This document shows positions 1 to 8,738 of a stretch of 64,000 nt of DNA, piece after piece. Source of the DNA: Methanolobus chelungpuianus. Its GTDB lineage: Archaea; Halobacteriota; Methanosarcinia; Methanosarcinales; Methanosarcinaceae. Made by a program: the position numbers and the translations under genes. The DNA is taken from assembly GCF_024500045.1 (NCBI RefSeq), contig NZ_JTEO01000006.1, positions 62,001 through 126,000 on the forward strand. The letters run 5' to 3'. The notes under the pieces are model-generated. The model was not told the origin of the DNA. It saw nothing but the letters and a program-made list of their open reading frames with translations, and ran no database searches. Positions within the stretch are counted from its first letter, which is position 1. Each line of letters starts with the position of its first letter.

Positions 1-143
1 CTCTGGGATGTCAAGGAAGTAAAGGTTGTCTTTACTGAATAAAGGCACCTTTCAAAGCGGGAATGGTCAGAGATACATGACCACTCCTATTTTTGAAATG
101 TTGAAATTGAGAGCCATATTCCGATCACGGTCATTTTCATTAT

Positions 144-180
144 GTTTCAATCCTTGTTATAGTGGATCTTGCTTTGGAAT
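144..180 (-). CRISPR. Orphan CRISPR-repeat-like sequence (single copy)
   Basis: A 37-base stretch begins GTTTCAATCCTTGTTATAG on the plus strand and ends GCTTTGGAAT. Read on the minus strand it ends in GGATTGAAAC, the usual 3' end of archaeal type I-B/III repeats, which yields the ATTGAAAC crRNA handle. Length and sequence resemble, from memory, Methanosarcina repeats. No second copy is visible in bases 1-143 or downstream, so this is not an array: it is a lone repeat, an array terminus whose remainder is gone, or chance. No cas genes are adjacent; a Cas1 fragment lies 59 kb away at 59742. Confidence 0.5.
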
Positions 181-275
181 ACAGGCTTCAGGATCACCGA
201 CTCCGGCAGGCTTGCGGTTATTTGAAATTACTCAGTTTCAGAACTCTTATATACTTATAATTCAAAGTGTCAATT

Positions 276-473
276 ATGAGGAGCGTCCATACTTCAATCC
301 GCAGGCTTGGTAATAAAAAGATAGCTGGAGCCAATAAAGAGTCCTATCCTCCAGAAGAATGTTTCGATCAGGAGTTCATCAAAGAAGTAGAGCGAAGTAT
401 ACAAGACGTTAAAGGCGGAAAAGGCACCAAGTACGATTCACTTGAAGACTTGTTTGCCAGCTACGAAAAATGA
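276..473 (+). CDS. Antitoxin-like protein of a RelE-type toxin-antitoxin pair
   Basis: A short protein of about 65 residues, rich in charged residues, with a C-terminal part (DSLEDLFASYEK) typical of small antitoxins that wrap a RelE toxin. It is called antitoxin mainly from its place: its stop codon overlaps the start of the RelE-like gene at 470 (ATGA overlap), the usual toxin-antitoxin arrangement. A TATA-like box (CTTATATACTTATA, about 245-258) lies some 25 bases before the ATG at 276, which suggests a leaderless transcript and favours this ATG over the GTG at 267. No DNA-binding domain is obvious, so promoter autoregulation cannot be read from the sequence. Confidence 0.7.
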   Translation: MRSVHTSIRRLGNKKIAGANKESYPPEECFDQEFIKEVERSIQDVKGGKGTKYDSLEDLFASYEK

Positions 474-733
474 CGTATCGGATAGTCACATCACCTAATT
501 TTGAGAAAGAAACAAAGATCCTCTTCAAGAAGGATCCTGCTCTTTTCAACCGTTTTAAGAAAGCTGCTACAAGTATCCGTGAGAACCCCGAGTGCGGGAA
601 ACCTTTACGTAATGTTCTCAAAGGATATCGCAGGGTTCATGTTGGCCATTTCGTTCTGATCTATGAGATAGATGACGCCAACAGCATAATAACTCTTGTA
701 AGCTTTAATCATCATGATAAAGCGTACGAGTGA
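470..733 (+). CDS. RelE/ParE-family toxin (mRNA interferase-like)
   Basis: An 87-residue basic protein with the RelE fold pattern: MTYRIVTSPNFEKETKILFKK at the start, a helical FNRFKKAATSIRENP segment, the glycine-rich GKPLRNVLKGYRRVHVGHF strand-turn, then the LIYEIDDANSIITLVSFNHH strand and the ending DKAYE. RelE members cleave mRNA in the ribosomal A site; ParE relatives poison gyrase. The arginine pair in GYRRVHVG and the C-terminal His-His-Asp fit the RelE/YoeB side, but activity is inferred. Translation is coupled to the upstream antitoxin by a 4-base overlap. Confidence 0.85.
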   Translation: MTYRIVTSPNFEKETKILFKKDPALFNRFKKAATSIRENPECGKPLRNVLKGYRRVHVGHFVLIYEIDDANSIITLVSFNHHDKAYE

Positions 734-955
734 GTTAAGTTCATCCTGCTAGCTTTCTGAGAACATCCACCCTCTCACCTTAAGGGCAATACCTGATAAT
801 GATGCATAGACATCATGCTGTCATGTCCCTGACGCAGGCACGCTACATGCAGATAAGATCCTGAAGGCGCTCTGCAAAAAGTATTCAGCAGGAGACCTTT
901 TCAAAAACCGGAAGAAACGCCAAAAAAGTAATGCAGGGGTTGCCCCCTCCATATA

Positions 956-3082
956 TCACGCCGGGACTTCCATCTTCTTCTCACGGTCCCAGTGCCGGTG
1001 CTGTGCTATGGCTTCGATGAAGACCTTATTGAACTTACCGTTACTTCCTGGGTTGCGCACCGTCACAACGCCCTTATCTGATACGATCTCTGTGCCGTCC
1101 TTCGCAAGATTCACTTCCTTGATACTGGAAGATATGAGCAGGTCCACACCTTCAGCAGTGGCCCCTATGGGCTTGCAGTGCCTGAAAGCCTCGTTGATGA
1201 AGTGAATGGCATCACCGTGCATCTTCAGGGTGTCGACGCTCTCGTGTCCTCCGGGGACATAGACAGCGTCGTACACAACGGACGTTGCAACTTCGTAGTT
1301 CTTGTCAACCTCCATCTCCTTTCCATCGGAACTTTTCAGCATCCCTCTGAACTTGGAGATGACATCCGCCTGGGCACCGGCACCCACCAGCACCTTCCTG
1401 AGGCTCTCCACTTCCTGATGACTGTATCCATCAGCCGCGAGAATAGCGACCTTCCTGCTGACAATGGAATCCTTGCGTGTGTGCTCGCTCAGCTCCTGGC
1501 TGAGGTTCCTGGATTTTCTGGTCACCGGGGAACCGCCCTTCCTCTTTGGCGCGTCAGCACCCGCACCTTTTGCTATCTCGATGGCAAGGTCACCGTCCAC
1601 ATTATTGAAAAGGTCCACCACGGCCTGCCTGATGGCGGGATCCTTGACTTTGCCAACCTCGAAGTGGAAGGCTTTTATGATATGCATCTTCTCGGGCTCT
1701 GTCATGCTGTTCCAGAACAGTTTCGCCTGGCTGAAGAAATCCCTGAATTTCTCGCTCCTGGCACGGATCTTGCGGCCATCAACCTTCTCCGTGTAATGCA
1801 CGTAAGCTCCCTCTTCAGCAGAAGCAGGTCTTGGCAGTCCATCAGCCACAGTATTGGGGAAATAGCTTCCTTTGCCTTTGTTGATGGTCATACGGTGATA
1901 GCCTTCACGCTGGTAGTTACTGATGGGTGCAAGCGGCCGGTTGATGGGTATCTCATGGAAGTTCGGACCTCCCAGGCGTATCATCTGCGTGTCCAGGTAG
2001 GAGAACAGTCTGCCCTGCAGGAGGGGGTCGTTTGAGAAATCAATGCCCGGAACAACATTGGCCGGACAGAAAGCAACCTGCTCCGTCTCGGCGAAAAAAT
2101 TGTCCGGGTTGCGGTTGAGCGTCATCTTCCCTATCCACTTTACCGGCACATCCTCCTCGGGCCATACTTTTGTCGGGTCCAGGATATCAAAGTCGAAGTT
2201 GAACTCATCCTTCTCCTCGATCATCTGCACGCCGAACTCAAATTCAGGATAGTGTCCCATCTCAATTGCTTCCCAGAGATCACGCCTGTTGAAATCCGGG
2301 TCCTTCCCGGCTATCTTCTGTGTCTCGTCCCATACAAGCGAGTGGATGCCAAGCATAGGCCTCCAGTGGAACTTGACGAACCTGCCCTTACCCTGTGCAT
2401 TTACGAAACGGAATGTATTGACCCCGAATCCCTGCATCATCCTGTAACTTCTAGGCAGGGCGCGGTCAGAGAGCACCCACATGATCATATGCGCATTCTC
2501 TGGATGCTGTGCCACGAAATCCCAGAATGTGTCGTGTGCTGCCGAAGCCTGAGGAATCTGGTTGTCCTGCTCGGGCTTGATGGCATGGACAAGATCCGGG
2601 AACTTCATTGCATCCTGGATGAAGAAGACCGGGATATTGTTGCCCACCAGATCGTAATTTCCCTCCTCGGTATAGAACTTCGTCGCAAAGCCACGCACAT
2701 CCCTTACAGTATCAGCCGAACCCCTGAAACCGACAACGGTGGAGAACCTGACGAACACAGGCGTCTTCTTGTCCGGGTCCTGCAGGAACTTTGCTGAGGT
2801 GTACTCAGCAAGAGGCTCATACACCTGGAAGAAACCATGTGCGCCGGACCCTCTTGCATGGACGATCCTCTCAGGTATCCTCTCATGATCAAAATGGGTC
2901 AGTCTTTCCCGGAATTGGAAATCTTCCAGCAGCGTCGGACCTCTTTCTCCCGCCTTGAGAGAAATGTCAACATTATCTGCCCTTACTCCCTGGTTCGTTG
3001 TCACGAACTCGTGTTCCTTATCCTCTCTGAACTGTTCAAGCTGCTCGTTTTTACGATTCTCGTCCACTCGCCTCTTACTCAT
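956..3082 (-). CDS. katE: Large-subunit (clade 2, HPII-type) catalase
   Basis: Heme catalase of 708 residues that dismutates H2O2. Core motifs are present: the active-site His in RIVHARGSGAHG (about residue 75), the Asn in DLVGNNIPVFFIQD (about 148), and the heme-ligand Tyr in GRLFSYLDTQ. After the core (ending about residue 520) comes a DJ-1/PfpI-like glutamine-amidotransferase-fold domain (KVAILAADGYSHQEVESLRK), the mark of large-subunit catalases such as E. coli HPII. I start at the ATG at 3082 because GAGGGGGATC precedes it at good spacing; an upstream start at 3136 has no such support. Known small-subunit catalases are commoner in methanogens, so this form suggests transfer from bacteria. 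Monocistronic. Confidence 0.95.
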   Translation of the reverse strand: MSKRRVDENRKNEQLEQFREDKEHEFVTTNQGVRADNVDISLKAGERGPTLLEDFQFRERLTHFDHERIPERIVHARGSGAHGFFQVYEPLAEYTSAKFLQDPDKKTPVFVRFSTVVGFRGSADTVRDVRGFATKFYTEEGNYDLVGNNIPVFFIQDAMKFPDLVHAIKPEQDNQIPQASAAHDTFWDFVAQHPENAHMIMWVLSDRALPRSYRMMQGFGVNTFRFVNAQGKGRFVKFHWRPMLGIHSLVWDETQKIAGKDPDFNRRDLWEAIEMGHYPEFEFGVQMIEEKDEFNFDFDILDPTKVWPEEDVPVKWIGKMTLNRNPDNFFAETEQVAFCPANVVPGIDFSNDPLLQGRLFSYLDTQMIRLGGPNFHEIPINRPLAPISNYQREGYHRMTINKGKGSYFPNTVADGLPRPASAEEGAYVHYTEKVDGRKIRARSEKFRDFFSQAKLFWNSMTEPEKMHIIKAFHFEVGKVKDPAIRQAVVDLFNNVDGDLAIEIAKGAGADAPKRKGGSPVTRKSRNLSQELSEHTRKDSIVSRKVAILAADGYSHQEVESLRKVLVGAGAQADVISKFRGMLKSSDGKEMEVDKNYEVATSVVYDAVYVPGGHESVDTLKMHGDAIHFINEAFRHCKPIGATAEGVDLLISSSIKEVNLAKDGTEIVSDKGVVTVRNPGSNGKFNKVFIEAIAQHRHWDREKKMEVPA

Positions 3083-3217
3083 GAAATGATCCCCCTCTGC
3101 TTCATACAGGCTACATCCGGGCGCCCATGTTACCACCTATGATGGAATATGACACATAGCCGCTTTTGGTAGCACTAGGAAAAAGGCAGGCATGTAACTC
3201 TGATCATGCATCAGGTC

Positions 3218-3275
3218 ACTTTAGCCTAAATAGAACACTTTAGTCCCAAAGGCATTGTCTGCTTATATAGGTACT
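3218..3275 (-). promoter_or_regulatory. Probable catalase promoter region with direct repeats
   Basis: On the minus strand a TATA-like CTATATAAG lies at about 3263-3273, so transcription would start near 3240 and give a leader of roughly 160 bases before katE. The word CACTTTAG occurs twice (3218-3225 and 3236-3243), 18 bases apart, at the predicted start, a plausible operator. The rest of 3137-3446 shows nothing else I can support. Confidence 0.35.
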
Positions 3276-3446
3276 ATCCTTTAACTATAGTCCAAGCTAC
3301 TTTCTGCCACCCATTCCCCTTTAAAGGTAAGGTTCATTATTACTTGAATGTTTTTATATGTCTTAGGGCAGATATTTAAAAGGCTCAGCTTCATCAATGC
3401 AAGAAGTATGGGAGCGCAGATGGAAAAACAAAAGAGGCCGCCTGAT

Positions 3447-5969
3447 CTACAGCACGCCCTCGAAATAGTGGCCCTGCGTGATATTCTCATCCTTCCGGAG
3501 AGGCCTGCTTCTTTTCCCTTCAAGGGCGCTCCTGTAGGCTCGTATGGTCTCACGTACTTCTTTTTTGCTGTTCATGGACAGGTCCAGCCGCAGTACGTCC
3601 ACACCGCTATCCCTGAACTCTTCCAGATGCTCCCTCATGTCAAGCACCTTTGAGTGATATACCAGGGTGCGGTTTCCCAGGCGCATGACAGGGAATGCAT
3701 CGCCCCTGTTATCCTCCAGTGCCACCTTGCTGTCCATGTTAAGGAGCTTGCTGTCAATAAGTGGCTTCAGAAGGTCGTTCTCTGTAATAAGCAGAAGCTC
3801 CCGGCCATAAGCAAGCACTTCCAGCTGCTTTTGCCCCTTCCCGTCATCGAGGGCTTTGGAAAGTTCCCTGATCTCTTCCATGTTAAGCTCGGTGGACAGC
3901 GTGACCCGGCGAGCCCCATATCCAAAATAGGCTCCGGCAGTGACAGCATTGAACACATTCAACTCCCTCTGTGCCACGAAGGGCAGCCCCATCCGGGATG
4001 CAACCCTAACGGTACCGGCATTGGAACAGGCTGCCATGAACCCTGCGTTCCTTATGTCTTCCATTCCTTTCCTCACGCTCTCAAGCTCGTGGTCAAAGGC
4101 TACCTGGGGAGTCACAAAGACGATCTCTGTTCCCTTGGACCTGAGTTCGCCCAGCTGAAGGCTGTTCACGGTATTTGTCAGCTCGCTGAAGCATTCCATG
4201 GGAAGGTAAATGATATCAGCACCTGCGTGTGCTGCAATGAACAGTGATTCGGGGCTGCTGACATCAACACTGAGAAGAAGCTTTTTCCTGGCCCGGGAAA
4301 CGGTTTCCTCATGTGCCGGGGTATTCGCTGTTCCTGCCACTTCAGGAGCCAGTATTCCTGAAAGAGGCTTCTTCATCTCTTTTTTATATGAACGGAGCAC
4401 AGCCCGCTGGAGAAGGGATGCAGCCTGACGTCTTGCATTATTAAGGACCCCGACGGGTATGAATATGTCCCCTTCAGCGATCACTTCCACTGAGCCTGCA
4501 TGATAAGGGGTTTCCCCGAGCTTTTCCATTGTCGCCGATATCTGCTCTGTGGTTGTTGGGGAACTTTTCGCCTCCGGGACAATGAACCCGTCAGTAAAGG
4601 ATATGCAGCCCCTGGCTTCCTCCATCTCTATCCTGAGATTCTCTCCCAGACGTGCAAAGACCCTGAGAGTGGCAGGAACTGTCTTAGGCTTCTTTTTCTG
4701 GAGAGCATCGATAAGCTTACTGTCGGTTGAAAGGAAAACCTCATCCTGCACTCGCACAGCCTTGCCGGTCTTGGGACTGATCTCAAGGATGACATCATCC
4801 CCTTTTGATGCCTTCTCAACTTTCTCTCCGGCTGATATTATTCTATCCACCCTGCAGCCGAGCATTCTCATACTGGTGAGTATCCCGATGCCGTCCTTAT
4901 CGTTGATATCCTGCAGTAGTTTTATCCTCAGGCCTGCATGGTGCTTTGAACGGGAGATCTCTTTCACTTTACCAAGGAGCAGACCGTAGCTTGAGCTGTA
5001 TTTCTGGTGCGTGACATCCCTTTCGCCCGAGACGAAACCTCTGGTAAATCCCCTGTAGAACAGTTTTGCAAGGTCTGTTTCATAGGCTTCTATTTCCTCA
5101 GGGTCCAGGTTCCTGCCCGTGCTGCATATACTCTCCACTGCAGCCTTATAGGCTTGGGAGCTTGCGGTCACATACTCGGGTTTTTTCATACGCCCCTCTA
5201 TCTTCAGGCTTCTTACCCCTGTCTTTACTATGCGGTCAAGTTCCGGAAGGGTGCACAGTTCGGCGCAGCTGATGGGATATTCACCAAACAGCCCCTTATC
5301 TGCCTCCTTCCCGTCAATGGTCAGGTGATACTGCCTGCGGCAGGGCTGCGTGCAGGCTCCCCTGTTGGCACTGCGGTCGCTGAGGAAACTGCTAAAAAGG
5401 CATCTTCCTGAATATGAATAGCAAAGGGCACCGTGGACAAAGAGCTCGATCTCGATATTGCTCCTGTCAACTATGTCCTTCACCTGTTCTACGGTGAGCT
5501 CCCTTGATACTATGACCCGTGAAGCGCCTGCCTCTTCAGCAAAGTCAACGCCTTCAAGATTATGTATGGTCATCTGCGTGCTTACATGCAGCGGGAGTTC
5601 GGGATAGGCCCTGCTGAGCATTCTCATAAGGCCCAGGTCTTCAAGTATTATGGCGTCAATGCCCCATGAGTATGCCTTGTCTACCACATCGAGGGCAGCC
5701 TGAAGTTCCTTCTGCTTGATGGGGATATTCAGTGCCAGGAATACTTTGATACCTCTTGAGTGGGCCAGGTCGATTGCTTCCTCCAGTTTGTCCAGGCTGA
5801 AATTCCTTGCTCCCTTTCTCGCATTGAAGTCCTCCACTCCCAGGTAAACTGCATCTGCTGCTCCTTTTATTGCACCAAGCAAAGCTTCCGCGTCGCCCAC
5901 AGGGGCAAGTATCTCAGGCGGCTGGCAGTGTTTATGCTTATGTCCGTAGTTACTCTGATCACTGGTCAT
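3447..5969 (-). CDS. U32 family peptidase / RlhA-like protein
   Basis: 840 residues. The N-terminal half is a TIM-barrel U32 peptidase domain (LAPVGDAEALLGAIKGAADAVYLG) with the family signature ELFVHGALCYSYSGRCLFS near residue 175; Cys183, Cys190, Cys206 and Cys210 match the FeS-ligand cysteines of the RlhA branch. A DUF3656-like region and a second, shorter U32-like barrel (from about residue 570) follow, so the protein is longer than E. coli RlhA (about 650). E. coli RlhA hydroxylates C2501 of 23S rRNA; whether this archaeal protein does so or acts as a peptidase is unknown. It stands alone on the minus strand. Confidence 0.88.
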   Translation of the reverse strand: MTSDQSNYGHKHKHCQPPEILAPVGDAEALLGAIKGAADAVYLGVEDFNARKGARNFSLDKLEEAIDLAHSRGIKVFLALNIPIKQKELQAALDVVDKAYSWGIDAIILEDLGLMRMLSRAYPELPLHVSTQMTIHNLEGVDFAEEAGASRVIVSRELTVEQVKDIVDRSNIEIELFVHGALCYSYSGRCLFSSFLSDRSANRGACTQPCRRQYHLTIDGKEADKGLFGEYPISCAELCTLPELDRIVKTGVRSLKIEGRMKKPEYVTASSQAYKAAVESICSTGRNLDPEEIEAYETDLAKLFYRGFTRGFVSGERDVTHQKYSSSYGLLLGKVKEISRSKHHAGLRIKLLQDINDKDGIGILTSMRMLGCRVDRIISAGEKVEKASKGDDVILEISPKTGKAVRVQDEVFLSTDSKLIDALQKKKPKTVPATLRVFARLGENLRIEMEEARGCISFTDGFIVPEAKSSPTTTEQISATMEKLGETPYHAGSVEVIAEGDIFIPVGVLNNARRQAASLLQRAVLRSYKKEMKKPLSGILAPEVAGTANTPAHEETVSRARKKLLLSVDVSSPESLFIAAHAGADIIYLPMECFSELTNTVNSLQLGELRSKGTEIVFVTPQVAFDHELESVRKGMEDIRNAGFMAACSNAGTVRVASRMGLPFVAQRELNVFNAVTAGAYFGYGARRVTLSTELNMEEIRELSKALDDGKGQKQLEVLAYGRELLLITENDLLKPLIDSKLLNMDSKVALEDNRGDAFPVMRLGNRTLVYHSKVLDMREHLEEFRDSGVDVLRLDLSMNSKKEVRETIRAYRSALEGKRSRPLRKDENITQGHYFEGVL

Positions 5970-6211
5970 TTAGTATCGTCAATGTTGTCTCAGGTCAATG
6001 TGTTCGGGCGTTCCGTGATATATTCTGATGTTCTGATACTACAATATAGATATGATTTAAATCAGTTTCTCAGGAAACCCCCTGATATCACTGTGGAACT
6101 CCAGGTGCTTCTTGCGCGTATTTCCTGGGACGACACGGATAAATAAGATGATCTATCTCTTTAATTTGAGAGAAAAGTAAAACCTGTGAAGGTTCAGGAA
6201 GGGGTGCCAGT

Positions 6212-6415
6212 TTGTCAGGGATAAGCAGAGTGACTTTTCAGATAGTGTTCTTTGTCCTGTTCTCACTTGCATATGTACTCCTGGTCAATATATATTTCAT
6301 GCAGAGGGGATCCGGTAACTGGGTCTTTGTCCCTGGAACCCTGCTGGTCGGCCTTGTTGGATACTGGATAGCCGGTTATCTTTATAAGCGCTACTTTATG
6401 GGAGTATATAAATAA
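6212..6415 (+). CDS. Small two-helix membrane protein
   Basis: 67 residues with two transmembrane helices: residues about 8-28 (VTFQIVFFVLFSLAYVLLVN) and about 37-57 (WVFVPGTLLVGLVGYWIAGY), ending in a basic, aromatic tail KRYFMGVYK. I do not recognise the family. The start is a TTG preceded by GGAAGGGGTG; no in-frame ATG exists before the first helix. It lies between the divergent U32 gene and the corrinoid-protein fragment without evident operon links. Confidence 0.6.
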   Translation: MSGISRVTFQIVFFVLFSLAYVLLVNIYFMQRGSGNWVFVPGTLLVGLVGYWIAGYLYKRYFMGVYK

Positions 6416-6505
6416 TAGCTTCAAAATTTAATTTCCCGTACCGAAAGAAATATATATGTACCAATATTATGAGATTTGATATATAATATAAAGGTTGTTT
6501 TAACA

Positions 6506-6823
6506 ATGCAAACTGCACAACTGACCGGCCAGGACATTATCAATATGGCAAAGCATGCCGTATTAAGCCTTGACAAGAGAGAAGCTGAATGTGCTGCAAG
6601 AAAGGCACTGGAAGCAGGCCTTGATCCTGTAATGTTCATCGAAAAGGGTTTCGTGGCCGGGATGAAGGAAATAGGAGACATGTTCGAGGAAGATAAGATC
6701 ACCCTGACGCAGATATTTGCAGCCTCAAAGATTATGGACGCCGGTATGAACATCCTCAAACCTTGGATGGACAGCCCCGAGCACAAGTTCTGTCTTTTCG
6801 GCAATATAGCCATGAACGTTTGA
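6506..6823 (+). CDS. Truncated methyl-corrinoid protein (helical cap domain only)
   Basis: 105 residues matching the N-terminal helical cap (B12-binding-2) of MtaC/MtmC/MtbC-type corrinoid proteins: four helices with ALEAGLDPVMFIEKGFVAGMKEIGDMFEEDKITLTQ-like sequence. Full-length proteins have about 210-250 residues and continue with the Rossmann domain whose DxHDxG motif gives the cobalt-ligand His. Here the chain ends at FGNIAMNV, exactly where that motif should begin, and no continuation is found in other frames to 6956. It therefore cannot carry a methyl-corrinoid by the usual His-on ligation. Gene remnant or a stand-alone cap protein; a TATA-like stretch (about 6478-6487) precedes it. 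Confidence 0.75.
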   Translation: MQTAQLTGQDIINMAKHAVLSLDKREAECAARKALEAGLDPVMFIEKGFVAGMKEIGDMFEEDKITLTQIFAASKIMDAGMNILKPWMDSPEHKFCLFGNIAMNV

Positions 6824-6956
6824 CAGGTTTGGATCCGATGAGTTCGGATTCCCTGTCGATCCGGTAAGTTCAGGCATTGTGCCCGCACTCCGGGTCTTCC
6901 TTTTTTACAGGAAAGACATAACAAAATATTTAAAGTAGAGCCCTGTATTATCTTTT

Positions 6957-8015
6957 ATGAGTTGGTATGTCTTAGATGCGCTGGACAGGGCTATTGAAAG
7001 GACGCGAAAATGTCTTTTCGAGCCTTTTGACTTCTGGAAATGGATGAGGCTCGCTGTTATCGTATTACTTCTCGGTGGTCTTGGATCCAGCGGAGGGAAC
7101 GGCAGCAATTACTCATATGGTGAGTCGGACATGGGTCCATTCTCAGACGTACCGGCAGGAATAGCAGGTCCCCTTCAGGGCATTTATAATATGTACTCTG
7201 CTAATGCCTTTGAGATAATTGCAGGTCTCATCCTGTTCTTCATAGTTATCATACTCCTGTTCTCCTACATTTCAAGCGTAATGGAGTTCGTCTTTGTTGA
7301 GTCCCTCGTCAAGAATGAGGTACGTTTCCGGGAATACTCCCGCAGGTATCTTGGCAAGGGATTCGGCCTTTTCCTTTTCCGCTTGATACTGGGTCTGCTC
7401 ATGCTGGCCATTATTGCAGCCATTGTTATGTCCTTCCTCTATCCTGCCATGGCTGGTTCTGCAGATGTGTCAAATATCCCTGATTCAAGCATAGTTGCAT
7501 TTGTGCTGGTGCTGCTTGCCGTTATCCTTGTGCTGGCACTTATCATTGGCCTAGTGAACTCGCTCATAGGCCTGTCAATACCGGTTGCCCTGTACACGAA
7601 CAACAATATCTTCCGAGCCTTTTCCATGGTACTGAGGAAGTTCAGGCAGGACGCGGGACAGATCGTTCTGTACTGGATCGGAAGGATGATCCTGGGTATT
7701 GCAGCAGCCATTGTAGTGGGAATACTGGCACTGATAGTCATCGTTGCGGCCTTGCTTATCGTGCTGGTGGTGGACGGGCTGGTCTACCTCACGATCACAA
7801 GCCTTCTGCCGGGTTCTATGCTGGTGTGGATAGTCCTGGCGCCTCTGATCCTTGTCCAGTTCATTCTCTTCATACTGGCGCTGGCATTTATCAGTGTGCC
7901 TGCCCAGGTATTCCTCAGGTATCACCTGATCACTTTCCTGCAGGCATGGTATCCTGAGATAGCGATACCTGTCTTTGACGGACTGGCGGGTACCGGCAAG
8001 GAGGATGTATTGTGA
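6957..8015 (+). CDS. Multi-pass membrane protein, unknown function
   Basis: 352 residues with about six transmembrane segments: one near 30-45, 85-110, 135-160, 180-210, a very hydrophobic 245-275 and 290-325. The N-terminus SWYVLDALDRAIERTRKCLFEPFDFWKWMRLAVI is typical of an archaeal family of DUF-type integral membrane proteins. No catalytic or transport motif is seen. A TATA-like ATATTTAAAG (about 6928-6937) lies about 25 bases before the ATG, so the transcript is probably leaderless. It ends 59 bases before maf. Confidence 0.75.
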   Translation: MSWYVLDALDRAIERTRKCLFEPFDFWKWMRLAVIVLLLGGLGSSGGNGSNYSYGESDMGPFSDVPAGIAGPLQGIYNMYSANAFEIIAGLILFFIVIILLFSYISSVMEFVFVESLVKNEVRFREYSRRYLGKGFGLFLFRLILGLLMLAIIAAIVMSFLYPAMAGSADVSNIPDSSIVAFVLVLLAVILVLALIIGLVNSLIGLSIPVALYTNNNIFRAFSMVLRKFRQDAGQIVLYWIGRMILGIAAAIVVGILALIVIVAALLIVLVVDGLVYLTITSLLPGSMLVWIVLAPLILVQFILFILALAFISVPAQVFLRYHLITFLQAWYPEIAIPVFDGLAGTGKEDVL

Positions 8016-8074
8016 TCATGCTCTGGTGAGCGCTGATTCATCAGGGCTATATCCCTGGTCTGCAGAGTAAGTAC

Positions 8075-8665
8075 ATGAAAAAAGTGATACTTGCCTCGGC
8101 ATCCCCGCGAAGACGGGAATTGCTGGAACAGCTTATAGGGGACAGATTTGAGATATGCGCCAGCTCTTACGGGGAGGAACCCCTGGAAGGCCTCAGTCCG
8201 GAGGAGCTTGCTCTTCATCATTCCCGTGAGAAGGCCAGGGACATAGCATCCAGAAGCCAGGAATCACTCATCATATCAGCTGATACATTTGTTGTCTGTA
8301 AAGGCGAAATACTGGGCAAGCCCTCATCTGAGGATAATGCAAGAGAGACCCTCGGGAAGATAAGCGGTCAGGTGATTGAGGTTATCACCGGGGTCACGCT
8401 GCTGGATACCGGCAGCGGCATGGAGATAAGTGAACATGAGGTCACCAGGGTATTCATCAAAAGCCTGAGCGAGCAAGAGATAGATTCCTACGTCAGGACC
8501 GGAGAGCCCTTCGGCAAGGCAGGCTCATTCGCGATCCAGGGGAAGGGGGCGCTGTTTGTGGAGAGAATCGAAGGCGACTATCCCAATGTGGTCGGGCTGC
8601 CTCTTTTCAGGTTGGGGAGAATGCTGGAGAAGACCCACACGGATGATATCCTCTGGAAGCTGTAG
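8075..8665 (+). CDS. maf: Maf-family nucleoside triphosphate pyrophosphatase
   Basis: 196 residues. The signature [16 protein letters not shown] is at residues 4-20, ISADTFVV near 70 holds the conserved Asp, and [31 protein letters not shown] is the conserved C-terminal block. Maf proteins hydrolyse non-canonical or modified NTPs (dTTP/UTP or m7GTP type) to NMP and pyrophosphate, cleaning the nucleotide pool. Length is normal (about 190-200). It lies between a membrane protein and the mtaA-like gene on the same strand; a 73-base gap to the latter, with its own ribosome site, makes co-transcription possible. Confidence 0.93.
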   Translation: MKKVILASASPRRRELLEQLIGDRFEICASSYGEEPLEGLSPEELALHHSREKARDIASRSQESLIISADTFVVCKGEILGKPSSEDNARETLGKISGQVIEVITGVTLLDTGSGMEISEHEVTRVFIKSLSEQEIDSYVRTGEPFGKAGSFAIQGKGALFVERIEGDYPNVVGLPLFRLGRMLEKTHTDDILWKL

Positions 8666-8738
8666 TGATTATCGCAAGCTTAAAATAGCTATCTGGAAAC
8701 ATAGTTTAGAACATCTTGGAAAACAGGAGGATGGCAAA

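Noticed and set aside
26-313. ORF of 95 codons at the window start
   Set aside because: It runs through the CRISPR-repeat-like sequence and overlaps the antitoxin gene in another frame; no ribosome site and no protein-like pattern.
1178-2035. Long plus-strand ORF inside the catalase gene
   Set aside because: It is the antisense shadow of katE, whose motifs are unmistakable on the minus strand.
3654-4247. Plus-strand ORF opposite the U32 gene
   Set aside because: Antisense reading of a clear protein family; no ribosome site.
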